Origin: Moniliella sp. 'wahieum'
Taxonomy: Eukaryota > Basidiomycota > Moniliellomycetes > Moniliellales > Moniliellaceae
Direction: 5' to 3'
NCBI GenBank assembly: GCA_003971905.1
Contig: RSEE01000045.1
Span: 1-64,000, forward strand
DNA: 64,000 bases
Below are positions 24,940 to 35,864 of this stretch, piece by piece. How positions within the stretch are numbered: the first letter of the stretch is position 1; every line of letters begins with the position of its first letter. The notes under the pieces are model-generated. The model saw only the letters and a list, made by a program, of their open reading frames with translations. It was not told the origin of the DNA and searched no databases. A program made the translations under genes and the position numbers.

Positions 24940-26530
24940 AAGATTAAGAGGAAAAAGGCACCAGAACCATAACCAGTTCATCCGCCCCCGGAGCCAAACG
25001 CACCATCATTGTGGATTCCGGTTGGGTGTAGTCAAACCCACCTTCGGCGACCCAGTCGCCTAGCGCCACCCCGGACTCATCCACGGGGGTCACCGTCCAC
25101 CGTCGCGTAGCAATCTGCCGACGGAACCGATAATATACCTCATCCGTCGTAGACCCTGGGCCCTCCTCCGGGTTCCCAGAGGGCGAGCAGGTTAGGCGCA
25201 TATCGCTCGCACCCCAACGAACTCGATCGGGAATGGGATGACAAGCCGCGCTCTTCCTTGTCATAGGCCAGCGTGGCATTGAGGAGCTCTGTCTCTTTGT
25301 TTAGCATGTTCCGCGAGGACTTTTGTCGATCTAAAGGCGAGGCCACCGTAGCCAGAGCACTGTCTCGTCCTGGCCATCGAGCAAGACGTGCGTCGAGCCG
25401 GGTGCCGCAGTCGACCCCTGGGGCTGCTTGCCTTTAGAACGGTAAAAGGCTTTCTTGGCTTTGCCCATCATCTCTTTGATACTGAGGGACCGAATGGTAA
25501 ATTGAGCTTTCCGCGAGATTGGGTCCTGCATCGCCGTGAATAGAAGTACAAGGTGGGTCGTCGTCAGCGATGCACAACCAGCCGGATTTCCTTCTGTTCC
25601 TTCAGTCAGATACGTACAACAGCAACCCACTTGTTATGTGCGCCTAACAAGCCCTTGGCTTGGGAAATCTCGAGCGAGCGTGCTTCCGAGGATACGAAGC
25701 GCGGATCGAGCGGCGCGAGCTGAAGGGGCGGATGATGTTTGACGTTCCCCCGCGCCCCAGCGGCGGCGGCAGCTGCTGCTCCTGCGGGATCCAAGGGCGC
25801 GTGGGAGGTCGAGGCATCAAAGGATGGGGGGACGTCTTCGTGCCTGGCGCCAAGTACGGCGGCAGAGCGTCTGGCTCGTGGGCCGTCTCAGCGACACTGG
25901 CGCTGGGTGGTATGCTTTTCTTGAGGATGCTCATGGTGGGCGGTAGGATGGCCGAGGGAGCATGCCATGACGGATTAAGAGGGGCAGAACAAGTGATGTG
26001 GTGAAGTGGGCTCAGAGGGACGAACATGCACTGGGGACCCTGAGGGGTGCAACTGGTGGGTTGGAAGGGCGCGTAGGGGCGCGTATAGTCGTGTAGCGCG
26101 AGTTCGTTTTCGTGTTTGACTGCGCCGCGCACTTAGCGGGGCTGGGACGTTTGAGGGTGTTAGTGGAGTCTGCCCGATATCTGCAGAGATCCACATGGTG
26201 GGCAGCCGCTTCCGGACTCCACATCTCCAGTGCAGCGGGGCAACGAGCATCGCCTTGCTCTGTCGTACCAGGCACAGGGGCTGTGGATGATGTCATGATG
26301 ACGATCGTCGTCGCTCCACATTCCTGTGTATCAGAATTGATACAAAAAGTTGGCAGGTGCGGACGACAGACTGGACTGACTGGGGCTATGTATAAGTAAT
26401 CCGGCTAAACCAAGTCTCTCAATGTGCATCTCATGCATCCTGCTGAGAGGGGCCTATCTCCTTGGCCCCGGCTGGCGAGACGGATGGTAGATTGCGCGAA
26501 TAGGGCATAGATTCCGCTCCCTTTCATTTT
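24940..26530. repeat. Segmental duplication, right copy
   Basis: The longer partner of 23191-24310, with the full-length unknown gene and its upstream DNA. Alignment of the two is clear by eye over the ends of the gene and over the upstream 500 bp. Confidence 0.85.
24944..25934 (-). CDS. Unknown protein, full-length member of a tandem duplicate pair (frame-interrupted)
   Basis: No family firmly recognised. ATG at 25934 starts MSILKKSIPPSASVAETAHE, followed by a Pro/Ala-rich region and SLEISQAKGLLGAHN. An intron of about 105 nt (25526-25630, donor GTGGGT, acceptor ATGCAG) leads to a beta-rich part: KAQFTIRSLSIKEMMGKAKK, GSTHVLLDGQDETVLW, RQKSSRNMLNKETELLNATL, then EVYYRFRRQIATRRWTV and the end APGADELVMVLVPFSS. 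Three frame changes are needed (near 25780, 25345 and 25260). A compact beta-sandwich of the kind seen in basidiomycete DUF6593/LURP-one-like proteins is one possibility, with low certainty. The neighbouring left copy shows the locus is prone to duplication and loss. Confidence 0.55.
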
Positions 26531-26819
26531 CAGATCTCAACGATAGTGAACATTCAACGTAACGTTCAACTTCAACGTTCAAGCTATATGTCCAGTTGAA
26601 GCTTCGAGCTTCACAGCTTCACCGGTCACAATCACACATTGGCACCGCCTGGGCGCCACCCCATTGATTGCTTAGCGCTTATTGGGTGGTGATGGATATC
26701 TCCCACATCGTCCCTGTGTATTTCTTCGCCTTCTGCCCCTCCTCCCACGCTCACTAGTCACTGGCCAACACCGCGCCTTCAGCGCTACCATGAACACCGT
26801 CTTTCCCTGTTGAGGCATC

Positions 26820-28510
26820 ATGTCCCAGCCAGCTGTTCCCGCCTCTCCCCCCCGCCTCGACCTCCGACGCCGTCGCGCCCCTCTCCCTCCGCCGACCGAG
26901 CCTGGTGCCTTTGATTCACTCCATGACTTGCTGGCCGAGGCTGGGTACAAAGAGACACGCATTGTCACCCCCACCGCATCTGCTCTGCGTGCAGATCCTG
27001 GTAGCCCTCCTGTCCAGGACGAGCCTTGCAACATCATCAACAACAATGAAGATCACGAGCCCAACGAGGTTACCACTTGCATCGATACCTCTACCATGTC
27101 GGCCAAAGCCGCCCCTAATACGCATTGCCCATTGGCCGAACACTGTTCCCGTCCGGCCTTTGGTGTGATCAATGACAACCCCCCGGGGCTGGGCCGTCGC
27201 CTATCCGAGTGGTGGTGGCGCAAATCTCTCGATCCTACCGCTGCGCCGCTCAGCATACTTCGCCCGCGCCCTGGTATGAGTATGACGCAAAGAGGAGATT
27301 CGGAACCCCCCGACCGTTGAGTGCGGCGCAGGTGCTGGCTTGGACCCAGTACCGGGATCTAGCAGCCTCAGGCCGCATGCTCCGCGACCACAAACACGTC
27401 TGAAAGCTTATCGTTCTCTCCGTCTTCCGCTGCTACCCAGACTGCCTCGCGCAGTATCGCGGAAGGCAGGCGCAAGCGCGGGTCGCTGCATGAGGAGGAT
27501 CTCTGGTGCCCTGATAATGGTCCGGTCCAGCGAGCCCTCCCTCGCCTGCACACGACGCTGGAAACCCACGACCAGCGCCCCCCTTTCCCACGCCCCCGGC
27601 AGAGTGCCTCGCTTGCGTCATTCCGTCAGTCCCAAAGCCAGGCGGTCAGCTTCCTATGATCGTTCCTCCCCCCCTAGTTGGAACCCACACCGCGTCTCGG
27701 CCCCAGTCTTGACCGATGAAACCCTGTTGGACTTGGAACACTCGAATTTTCCTCATCCCCGGCCCCAGCGCCGCGGGGAGCAAAAACAACTTGTGGCGTG
27801 CCAGTGTGGTGCTGCACGAAGACCAAGAAGGCATTCCTCCATTGCTGGGAAAAGGGCCCGTGGATGTGCTGAACCACGCGTCAGCCAACCATCAGCCCCG
27901 ACCTGTCAGTGACAGCGCCAAGAAACCCATGCCCCCAGGTGGAACCCAAGCCATGCCGTCTTATGCACCTTCGTCGGCCCGCTCAGCGGGGGAACAGACG
28001 CGGATCCATTCCCTTCTCTCCTCGAGTGCGGCTGACCCTGTGCTCAGTCCCCAAGAGGCTGTCGCCCTACGCAAGAGCTCCTGCCTATTCCCCACCCATT
28101 TGCGCAAGTACCACTCGGTCGAAGTCTCCGTGCCGCTTTGGCCAATTGGTCCCCCGAGTGCTCGCTTACCAACGAAGAGAGCGAGCATGTCCTCCCCACT
28201 ACAGTGCAAAACGAGTCCACGGCTCAACCGAGGCCAATTTCAGCTCGTCAAAACCGTCCTACCCCGCCATCCCTCGTCCTCTCCTCCCACCTCGACCGAC
28301 CCACGACCTTTGGTCCTAGAAGGTGCTGAGTTTGAACCGCACAGTGTTTCCCTGTTCCCAGCTAGACGCACTTCCTTCTTCCTCCCTCCGTTTAGGGCTG
28401 GCCAAGCCCACCCTCGCCCGGACGTGCGCGCGCTTCCTCCTCGCCACGACGTGCCCAATCGTCTCATGGATCGCAGCCGCGGTCCCGACCTTCACATTCG
28501 CCCCAGTTGA
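26820..28510 (+). CDS. Unknown, largely disordered protein (frame-interrupted)
   Basis: No family recognised. ATG at 26820 follows a pyrimidine-rich leader. The N-terminus has a basic patch and a short conserved-looking motif (GAFDSLHDLLAEAGYKETRI), then a Cys/His-containing region and GRRLSEWWWRKSLDP. After a frame change near 27270 the text continues with RRFGTPRPLSAAQVLAWTQY, a Ser-rich region (SLSFSPSSAATQTASRSIAE), EEDLWCPDNGPVQRALPRL, and from 27720 NLWRASVVLHEDQEGIPPLL to HLRKYHSVEVSVPL. At least three frame changes are needed; the termination point (28510) is uncertain. The good protein character across frames argues for one gene of about 550 residues rather than chance ORFs. Confidence 0.5.
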
Positions 28511-29360
28511 CAAAACGGCACGACGTGGAACCTACGTCAGCCCTGCTGCGCTCTTTCTCGGCCAATATGCATCCCCTTCCCATTGCTACTCCGACCCAAC
28601 CCCTGCGAACAGAGCCAGAAGTTCTACGGTCTCCCTTGGCTTTCTCTTCTGCAGCCGCGGAGATGTTGGTCGCGACCTGCATCCCTGCCCCTACAGCGCT
28701 CCCGAAATGGAGGAAGGGAGCAACGTGTGCTCGTCTTCCCCATTCCCCCCTCTGGCGCTTCCCCTGGGTGCCCCCCGTCCCGTGAACGTGGATGTTTGCC
28801 ATACCAAGGTGCCTGCTCATCCCTTTATACCGTAGCCAGGATGGTCACGCGGGACCAATCTTTCGCTTTGCCTTGACTCCTGTCATTACTTTCTGCGTAT
28901 TGCCCCTTTTTCTCGTATTGTTCTTCCCTTTGTATACCTCTCGAAGGGCCGGGACGGCACGATGCCTATTTTTTTTCTTGTGGGGATTCACTAGTGTGAC
29001 TAGTGAATGGTGTGCGCTGCGTAAAGACGTTTGTACTTGCGCTATTGACGCTTTCCCCGCTCAGCTTCGTGCTTGCTCCTTCCCATCCATTCGCCTCCTG
29101 CTACGATATATACCTCACTTGCCTCATCACCTCTTCTCTCTTGCTTATGGTTTGTTTCCCCTTTGCATATGCTTTCCTGCTGCTTGTTATGTGCTTATCC
29201 TTATCTGTGTTTGCGTGCCCTTAGGGGCGAAATTTGCCTTGCTCGCCCCTCCGCCCCGTTCTTTCTGTAGCAAATGGTTGCAAAGACGTAGGCATAACCT
29301 AACAGTAGGCCTTGGAAGGGGTGAATCACCTGTGTGGGGATATCAAGGGGGGACAAAAAA
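28511..29360. other. Gene-free, T-rich stretch before tRNA-Arg
   Basis: Pyrimidine-rich on the plus strand (28860-29270), probably 3' UTR and spacer. Long plus-strand ORFs here are hydrophobic only because of T-richness. No domain seen. Confidence 0.45.
29355..29360 (-). terminator. Pol III terminator of tRNA-Arg
   Basis: Minus-strand T6 directly after the tRNA 3' end. Confidence 0.75.
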
Positions 29361-29448
29361 CGAATCCTGCCGGGGTCGAACCGACGACCATTACCATGAC
29401 TCTCAGGCGAAGCCGGAAAGTAACACTCTACCACTGAGCTAAGGATCC
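29361..29448 (-). tRNA. tRNA-Arg (CCG) with about 16-nt intron
   Basis: Acceptor GGATCCT/AGGATTC, D arm GCTC-AGTGGTA-GAGT, T arm GTCGG-TTCGACC-CCGGC. With anticodon stem TTACT/GGTAA the loop reads TT-CCG-G, giving anticodon CCG, followed by an insertion (about 16 nt) at the canonical intron site after position 37. The stem has one G-U pair. Anticodon identity is less certain than for the other two tRNAs because a one-base shift in the stem would change it. Confidence 0.72.
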
Positions 29449-29529
29449 TTGTGCCTATTCCACGGGCCCTGGTAACTCAGTACATTACGTGGCTATTATG
29501 TGTGAAAACAATAACAAATAGTGTTACTG

Positions 29530-30480
29530 TCAATTGGGGGGAAAAGCGAGCTGTTCCACTTCTCTTTTCCGTCTCGCCTCTCCATTTATCTCTGTGTTTC
29601 TTACTCCCGACTTGTTTCCCATGATTGCTACTGGTATAGTATACTGTGGATTATAATAGTTCGAGGAGAAGAGGGTGCGCATGCTCCAGGGCACGGGTAG
29701 CTCGGCTACACCTGGCAACGCCAGCAAGCCCGTAGTTTTATACACCCACAACATAAGGGATGCATACCGAGATGGACAAATCAATAATCGAGAGATATAA
29801 GGTGTATAAGTCGTCGTGAAAGTTGTCGTGCTGTGGAAAGAATGTGGCAAACAAAGGTGTAGTGTGGATGGACGACTTCTCATGGCGTCTTGCCTGAGCC
29901 AGCCATAGGCCATACACCACCCTTCATTTTGTACTTGATGTTCTCCGGTCATTACGATAGAAGGGCAATGGCAAAACCGGGCCAACGCCCTTGCGTCTTC
30001 CACCACGTATTCGCCCGAGTTGCCTGAGGCTGAAAACGTGACGCCTCGTACCATCTTCATTTGTACCACATTGTCTGCCCATTCGAGTGAGCTGGTGGGT
30101 ACGGCAGCCGCTTGACGCTGACTCACGATCCAAACTTGAACATGGACCACGTTGCTCATGTTAGGGAAAGGGGATATATAGCTGCACTCGGTGACAAGAA
30201 ACGTCCGGGAGGGGATATAGAGGCGAATATGCACCCACCAACAGAAAGGCTCCAGTGAGGGGCAAATAGCAAAAATCAGCAAGCTGCTATATTACCAGCA
30301 GTAACTCTCCAGGTGGTGTGCAGAAAATCGTGCCCAGCAAGCAAAGGAAGGGTAGTGGCCGGTGAGAGGTAGCGCGATGCGGAGGCGTATATATCTGCTG
30401 CCTGAAAAGAACAGGGCCAATGGTTAGTATGATCAAATCGGAGTAAATACGCAAAGAGGTGGGGAAGGGGAGAGCTTACG
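29530..30480 (-). CDS. Possible multi-exon unknown gene
   Basis: A 250-codon minus-strand frame (30282-29530) has no ATG at its left limit; its first ATG is at 30159 (MSNVVHVQVWIVSQRQ). The stretch from there to about 29930 has good protein character (SLEWADNVVQMKMVRGVTFS, ASGNSGEYVVEDARALARFC). Just upstream, a well-formed minus-strand intron occurs at about 30416-30480 (GTAAGC, TACTAAC branch, TTTTCAG), so an earlier exon is likely. The exon chain could not be closed. Low confidence; it may be a real gene in an otherwise gene-poor island. Confidence 0.28.
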
Positions 30481-30833
30481 AAGAGCGGGAGCGCGTCAGA
30501 AGCGCGATGGTGGAGGCACGGGAAGAAGAGGCTATTGCTGCATGGGTCAGAGAGAGGGAGGGCGACCGCGATGTGGTGAAACTGATGAGAAGTAGAGGGT
30601 GAGCTATTAATTATAGTGGATGTCGACCGTGGAATTCGGTATAGGATGGGAGTGTTGGGGATATAAGCGTTCTTCTTGTATGATGGCATATGCAAGTAAC
30701 AGGTACTAATGGTAAGTAAAGGTGCGTTGTACGTGTGGTCTGTGCTGTGTTGCCGCACCATACGTCTCGCCTTCAGGCACACGTGGAGGAGTGTTGCGGC
30801 GAAGGTACTACTAGTCTCAGCTCAAAAAGCGTG

Positions 30834-30861
30834 TGATGATCGATGATCGATGATCGATGAT
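30834..30861. repeat. GATCGAT heptamer tandem array
   Basis: Just under four consecutive 7-bp copies of GATCGAT. A related array is at 47679-47717. Confidence 0.85.
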
Positions 30862-31588
30862 ATGAGTGTGAGCTATACAAAAAGGAAGAGACACACGGGT
30901 CCAAGACGTTCTTTGTAAGAGAGTGTATATATACAACCACGTAATCAGGCCTGCGGGAGTACGATGCCGCCCAGCCGATGTCGTCACATGTCATTGCACT
31001 CGACTAAGAGATCTAGGTATTCCTGTAGAGACTAGACACCTCGTTATATCCCTGTTTGCCATACCAGGAGACGGATGCTGAAGAGTGTGTGGATGCCATA
31101 TCACATGCGGATGTGTAAGAAGATGAGAGAGCATGCCACAGAATCGCATAGACCCGTGATTAATTTGCCACACAAAAATGTAATTTTGCTACTGTTACTA
31201 TGTAGTACTAGCCCTGCCCGGTGTGACCGGTTTGCTCTTTCATATATCAGATCTCATATGCAAGGCAGTGGATAAGGATGAGAACGCCTGAAACTTGTCT
31301 CGTTCAGGCCCGCTCACAGGCACTCAACGACCCGCATGTGTGCGGCACAGGCACGCGTTAGTCTCGGCAACCTTGCCAACAGCATAAAACAGTATTATAT
31401 GTTGCCCCTACTAGCAATTAAAAATAACTACGATATAGTAGTGTGTAGTGCATATAGTACCGTGTGGTGTGTAGAAAAGATATGGAAAAGCATCCTAGTA
31501 CATGTGGCCATATCATGCATCATGTATCAATGACCACTGTTGCGAGTGGTGCGTCTCAGACGTTTCGGCCGTTTGCGACGTTTCCATG

Positions 31589-31608
31589 CCCTGCCCTGCC
31601 CTGCCCTG
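31589..31608. repeat. CCCTG pentamer array
   Basis: Four consecutive copies of CCCTG followed by a run of C-rich sequence. Confidence 0.8.
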
Positions 31609-31890
31609 TCCCTTAGCCCCCTCCCCCCCCATCGTGGGCAGCTTAAATACTGAATCACTCACTCTTTTTGGTCTGATGTTTGAAAGGGCACACTTCGTTT
31701 GCAACCAGGGACCATCGATGAACAATCATTAATCATGCTCATGTATCATCAGTGAGATGTGGATGCATCATCAATGATGCACCCGCCTTTCCATCACCGC
31801 GGACAGTATACGAGACTGTGCCGGCGCCACTGCCCCCACACCTTGACTCAAATTATCCTCTCTTTGACATGTTTGACAGGCGCCACACAG

Positions 31891-31926
31891 GGTGACACCT
31901 GTCACTGTGACATCGTGACAGGTGCC
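31891..31926. repeat. Inverted repeat of a GTGACAGGTGnC word
   Basis: The arm GGTGACACCTGTCAC at 31891-31905 is itself partly palindromic and is followed by GTGACAGGTGCC at 31915-31926. It can form a short hairpin. Located about 150 bp upstream of the spliced micro-gene at 32074. Confidence 0.7.
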
Positions 31927-31975
31927 AATCTGAAAGCCGGTCCAAGCGATAAATTACGATTATTCACAGAGCTTT

Positions 31976-32012
31976 AGTAGGGCTGTGGATCTATAAGTAG
32001 GGCTGTGGATCA
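31976..32012 (+). repeat. Direct repeat AGTAGGGCTGTGGATC upstream of the micro-gene
   Basis: Two perfect 16-bp copies (31976-31991 and 31997-32012) separated by TATAA, 60-100 bp before the ATG at 32074. Position and spacing suggest a promoter element, by inference only. Confidence 0.7.
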
Positions 32013-32073
32013 AAGAAACTAGAGAAAGCCGAGCGCAGCTCCCTCGTCCACATACGCTTACGAATATTACACA

Positions 32074-32280
32074 ATGCACACAGCGGAGAAAGGGCGAAGA
32101 AGTAAGTCAAGCTCATGTTGTGCATCCCGAAATACTTTATGTCTAACCCTGTTTGCAGAGGCCAAGGGGCTGATATACTTTGAGAAGAGCATCTCAGATC
32201 TCTCGATCAGTGAGGTTCTGGCCACCGGCCGCCTGTCCGTCTTCGAAACAGGAGAGGATCGAGACCCATATAAGATCTAA
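32074..32280 (+). CDS. Spliced 49-residue micro-protein, unknown
   Basis: No family recognised. ATG at 32074; exon 1 is 28 nt. The 57-nt intron 32102-32158 is textbook: GTAAGT donor, TCTAAC branch site and TTTGCAG acceptor. Exon 2 runs to a TAA at 32280. Splicing keeps frame exactly (150 nt, 49 residues) and replaces a Cys/Ser-rich intron translation with a sensible chain: a basic N-terminus (KGRRKAKG), a central amphipathic part (LIYFEKSISDLSISEVLATG) and an acidic-polar end (FETGEDRDPYKI). No signal peptide or membrane segment. A 16-bp direct repeat and a hairpin lie just upstream. It could also be the first two exons of a larger gene, but the in-frame stop argues for a true small protein. 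Confidence 0.5.
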   Translation: MHTAEKGRRSKSSSCCASRNTLCLTLFAEAKGLIYFEKSISDLSISEVLATGRLSVFETGEDRDPYKI

Positions 32281-35200
32281 CTGGCAACTTGGCCTAAGAG
32301 AGCCATTATGTTCGATCCGACTTTACCGGTTACCCCTATATGTTCTGACCCTGGCGGGCTCCCCTCTCTTGGAATGGATCCATCATCTTATTATCCCTTG
32401 CTTGTGGCCCACGTTATATTACGCGTTACAAGAGGATTACCGACGCTGTTACCGCTTTTTACCGCTTGCCTGTTATACTACCAGGATTTACTTCTGATCC
32501 GTTAATAAGAGGCCGAAGGAGACTTCGTGGAGAGAGCTCTCGATCAAGTGTTGGGAACCGTTTTGGCATTGAACAACGGGGTCTCCTCGGCGCAACACAG
32601 GCTATGCATTTCGTTTTTGGCCGGCTATATACCATGTTCTAACCCCTCTCCAATAACGTCCAGACCTACTTCTTCGTTTGAAGCTTGACCGCGCGGCAGG
32701 GCAGTGCAGCTGAGAGATGCCGTGTACAGGGGGGCACCAGCCACCGGGGACCGTAGGGAGGAGGCCGGATAGGGCGTGTGGTATGCTCGCAGTTCCCGTG
32801 CCCGGCAATCAAGTGTTACGGTGATTACGGTGACCGGTTCGGTAACCGGGTCGACATCTAATTCTATTGTGGGGCCGAGGCCCTGAGGCCGGAAAGACAG
32901 GGAAAGACCCTGCCGTCGCACCCTGTAACATGTAACCGGTGACCCATACGCCACATGTCACATGTCACACGTCACACGTCATGGTCACCCAGCCACTAGT
33001 CACTGGTCACTGGTCATGCGGACATGCAGGTCATGCTGATGCAGCTGACGGTATGGAGTTTTGTGTCGCCGCGGTGTGGAGGACGGGAGAAACGATTAAA
33101 ATGAGGAAGAAGAGAGATGGTTGGTGTAATAGTATTCCAAGTATTAGCATTCCAAGATGACATGTGACAGGAGATGGAGATATGGGGAAAAGGATGCAGA
33201 TCATATTTTGTGAGACGAGGGGAAAGGAGGCGAGACTGAGGTATATATATGCCTCGGAGAGAAGAAAAGACCTAGTCACATAGAGTAAGAAAGGGGGGCA
33301 TATACAAAGGGGAAACAGAACCTAGAACAAATCAAAGGGTCCAGCCAACCTGGTGACTGTGTGTGTCCAGGTGGGTCTGATCCCCACCCAAGAAGAAGAT
33401 TCTCAACAGAGAGAAAGAAGAATACAGAGGGGAGAGAGCCGGACAAGAAAAGCATGATTACGAAATTCTGGCAAATGCTGGTGGGAACAAGTGGGTTACT
33501 CAGGGCAGTGGTTTTCCATTGGATGATTCGATGAGCGCTGAGCAGAGGCCACTCACGGTTTATCAAGCTTGGGCGCTATTGACGCATCTTCCGAACGGAG
33601 AGGCAGTGGCGAGATGAGGCCTCTCAATATTGGGGGCGTCGGCTCGCGTGGCAAGGTGTTGTGCATGCACCGGAACGAGCTGGAATATAGGCTCAGAACC
33701 TGAACGGTTGGTTGGAAGCTTGTCGCAGGAAAAGACAGAGTGGGACAGGTCCTACACAGAGCAACTCAACTCGTGTAGGACGCCGTACGTGTGCGATCCG
33801 TATTACGGAGAATACTGAAAATTGAAGATCGACGATAACAGATGGCCGCTCGAAAGGATACTGGAAAAAGACCAAGAAGTGGTCGCTGGAAGCTGATGAT
33901 CTCTGCGGAACTCTACAGTGATGTGGCGAACTAAGAGTAACGTGGGTGTTGCCTGGTGGGTCAAGGATGGATTGGCAAAGTATAAGGCGAAACAGGAAAA
34001 GACGAAACGACCCGCTAGGGGGAAAGGGGACATGTATCAAGTCATACAGGCAGGACCTATAAAAGGAATAGACAACGCAACAAAGAAAAGGGAAGGAGAT
34101 AAGTCAGTGGCCCTCTGGCAGACTCACGTCGTGCTAGGCGGGGGCTTGGCCCACTATTAGCCCCCCACGGATTGGCACCATATATAGTGGCATGATTACT
34201 ATTGGGTCGCAGATGCTGTGTCCACCTCTCATCGATTGTGCCCTTCCCTTTCCCTTTTGTGACGAGGGTATATATACCTCCAGTCCCCATCTGTAGATGT
34301 ATCCAACCCAAATCTGCTTCCTTCTCCTACGTCCATCTCAAGCGTCCTGATAGGTCCTCAAAAAGGAGCACTGACCAAGTATAGAGAAACGTCCCCACTC
34401 TCAGCCCGGAACGGGAACAGTCAAAACCAGAAATGCCTAAATTAAAGGGGGGGTTCTCCGCCCTGAGAGCCAGAAAACACAAAGATGTGATGAGATAATC
34501 TCCCAACGAGAACCATCGATACTGGCGCCCAGGCCCGAAAGGTAACTTAGACCAACAGAGCTAACACGTGCCGAAAACACAACAATAATCACAAGAAGCA
34601 CACTTTTGTAGGATAAAATGTCCCAATTAAAGCACATGCAGGCGGAGATCTCATCGGCCGTACGACAGTGATTCGAGATCCTATAGGTGCAAAGCTCAAT
34701 GGGAAGATGCTCCGTTTAGACTCAATGGAGAGGGCCTGTGTTTGCTTATCGTTCAGACAAGTCAACAGCCTAGTCTTTATCGACGTAGACCTAACCCATT
34801 TAGGTAAGGAAGACAAGGGGACAGAATGGGCTGGGACGGGCTCGGTCACCCGCCGTCGTCCGCCCTTGACAGTCACAGCCTATATGGGGCCAAAAAGCTT
34901 GTGAACCGGACCGCATAGGGAATGATTAATCACACGGATATACATATAGAGCACATCTCCCCACAGTACGAAGTTGATCGAGGAAACGGACCACTATATA
35001 CATCTCATCAGTGGACAGCCACTCATGTTCCGTTACTGCATTCAGTTAGCTCACTCTTACATCCCCTTTGTCGCGGGAAACGTTGGGGTCTTCGCGGTAG
35101 TTAAGACGGGCGTGTTTTCCGGAAGCTGTGTGAATCCCCCCTTTCCTTGTTGCTTTCGTGGCTGCTGTCACCGTGGCAGTATGCAAGTCAGCTCCAAAGC

Positions 35201-35864
35201 TCTCAGCGCCAGGGAAAGCGCCTCATCCTCTTCCGTGGACGCTACGGCGTGTGGCAGGCGGACTGGATGGTCGGGTGCTTGATGTGCATTGATTTGAGAG
35301 AGGAGGCCTGCGGGTGGCTGGACCACAGGTGGAGAAGTTGGTCCGGGGTGCATTTGGGGCTGGTGCTGGGCATCAATACCAAGTTAAAGTGGCACTTGAC
35401 GACATTTGAAATTGCAATGGGCGTGAGGAGGGGCGGGACGGCTGAGGTAAGCGCTGCGCCGACGCGCAAGGCGGGGGGGGAGCCAGTGGGGCAGGGGTGG
35501 CGCAGGCAGGCAGTGGTGCGGTGGTTAGGTGTGGTGAGGTGGTTGGCGGCGCGCTGCTACGAGCTAGGGAGGGGCAGCGCCGCGCCTCGCTTCGATCTGC
35601 GGAGGCGGTGGCTGAGCGCGGATCGGGCGGCTGAGCGCTGATCGCTGGTCGCTGATCGGTGGGGTGGTCGGGGGCGGGTATAGCGTCCGAGGGAGAGGAG
35701 AGGCACAGCCAAGATCCGCAATGCGAGATCGAGCATGCTGGGCAACGAGCGCAGGCTGTTGGCCGACCGACTAGCTCCACCCACAGCCCCCTTCGGCAGA
35801 CCCACGCGACTTGCTCGGCCGGCGCTCGCCGAACCCACACCCACCACCCTCCACATCCCCTCCC
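32281..35864. other. Gene-poor island upstream of the RhoGEF gene
   Basis: 3.6 kb without a supportable gene. AT-richer than the flanks, with repeated TATATA tracts at 33240-33255, 34180-34190, 34268-34278 and 34994-35003. GTCAC-word repeats lie at 32952-33016, and GCTGAGCGC/GCTGATCG words at 35615-35665 just before the RhoGEF gene. ORFs up to 164 codons lack motifs. Confidence 0.5.
32952..33016. repeat. ACATGTC / ACACGTC / CACTGGT word array
   Basis: Runs of CACATGTCACATGTC, then two CACACGTC copies, then CACTAGTCACTGGTCACTGG. The core GTCAC is shared with the arrays at 40547, 47354 and 55249. Confidence 0.8.

Larger units (their letters stand above)
30481..32073. other. AT-richer gene-poor stretch upstream of the micro-gene
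   Basis: Holds a TGATCGA array (30834-30861), a CCCTG pentamer array (31589-31608), an inverted repeat (31891-31926) and a 16-bp direct repeat (31976-32012). Many TATATA tracts. No gene recognised. Confidence 0.5.

Noticed and set aside
28792..29442. 216-codon plus-strand ORF, hydrophobic
   Set aside because: Hydrophobicity comes from T-rich DNA. It overlaps the tRNA-Arg gene and has no ATG context or splice-supported structure.
35147..35641. 164-codon plus-strand ORF before the RhoGEF gene
   Set aside because: Trp/Arg-rich translation runs through the GCTGAGC word cluster and GC-rich promoter DNA. No domain or plausible start.
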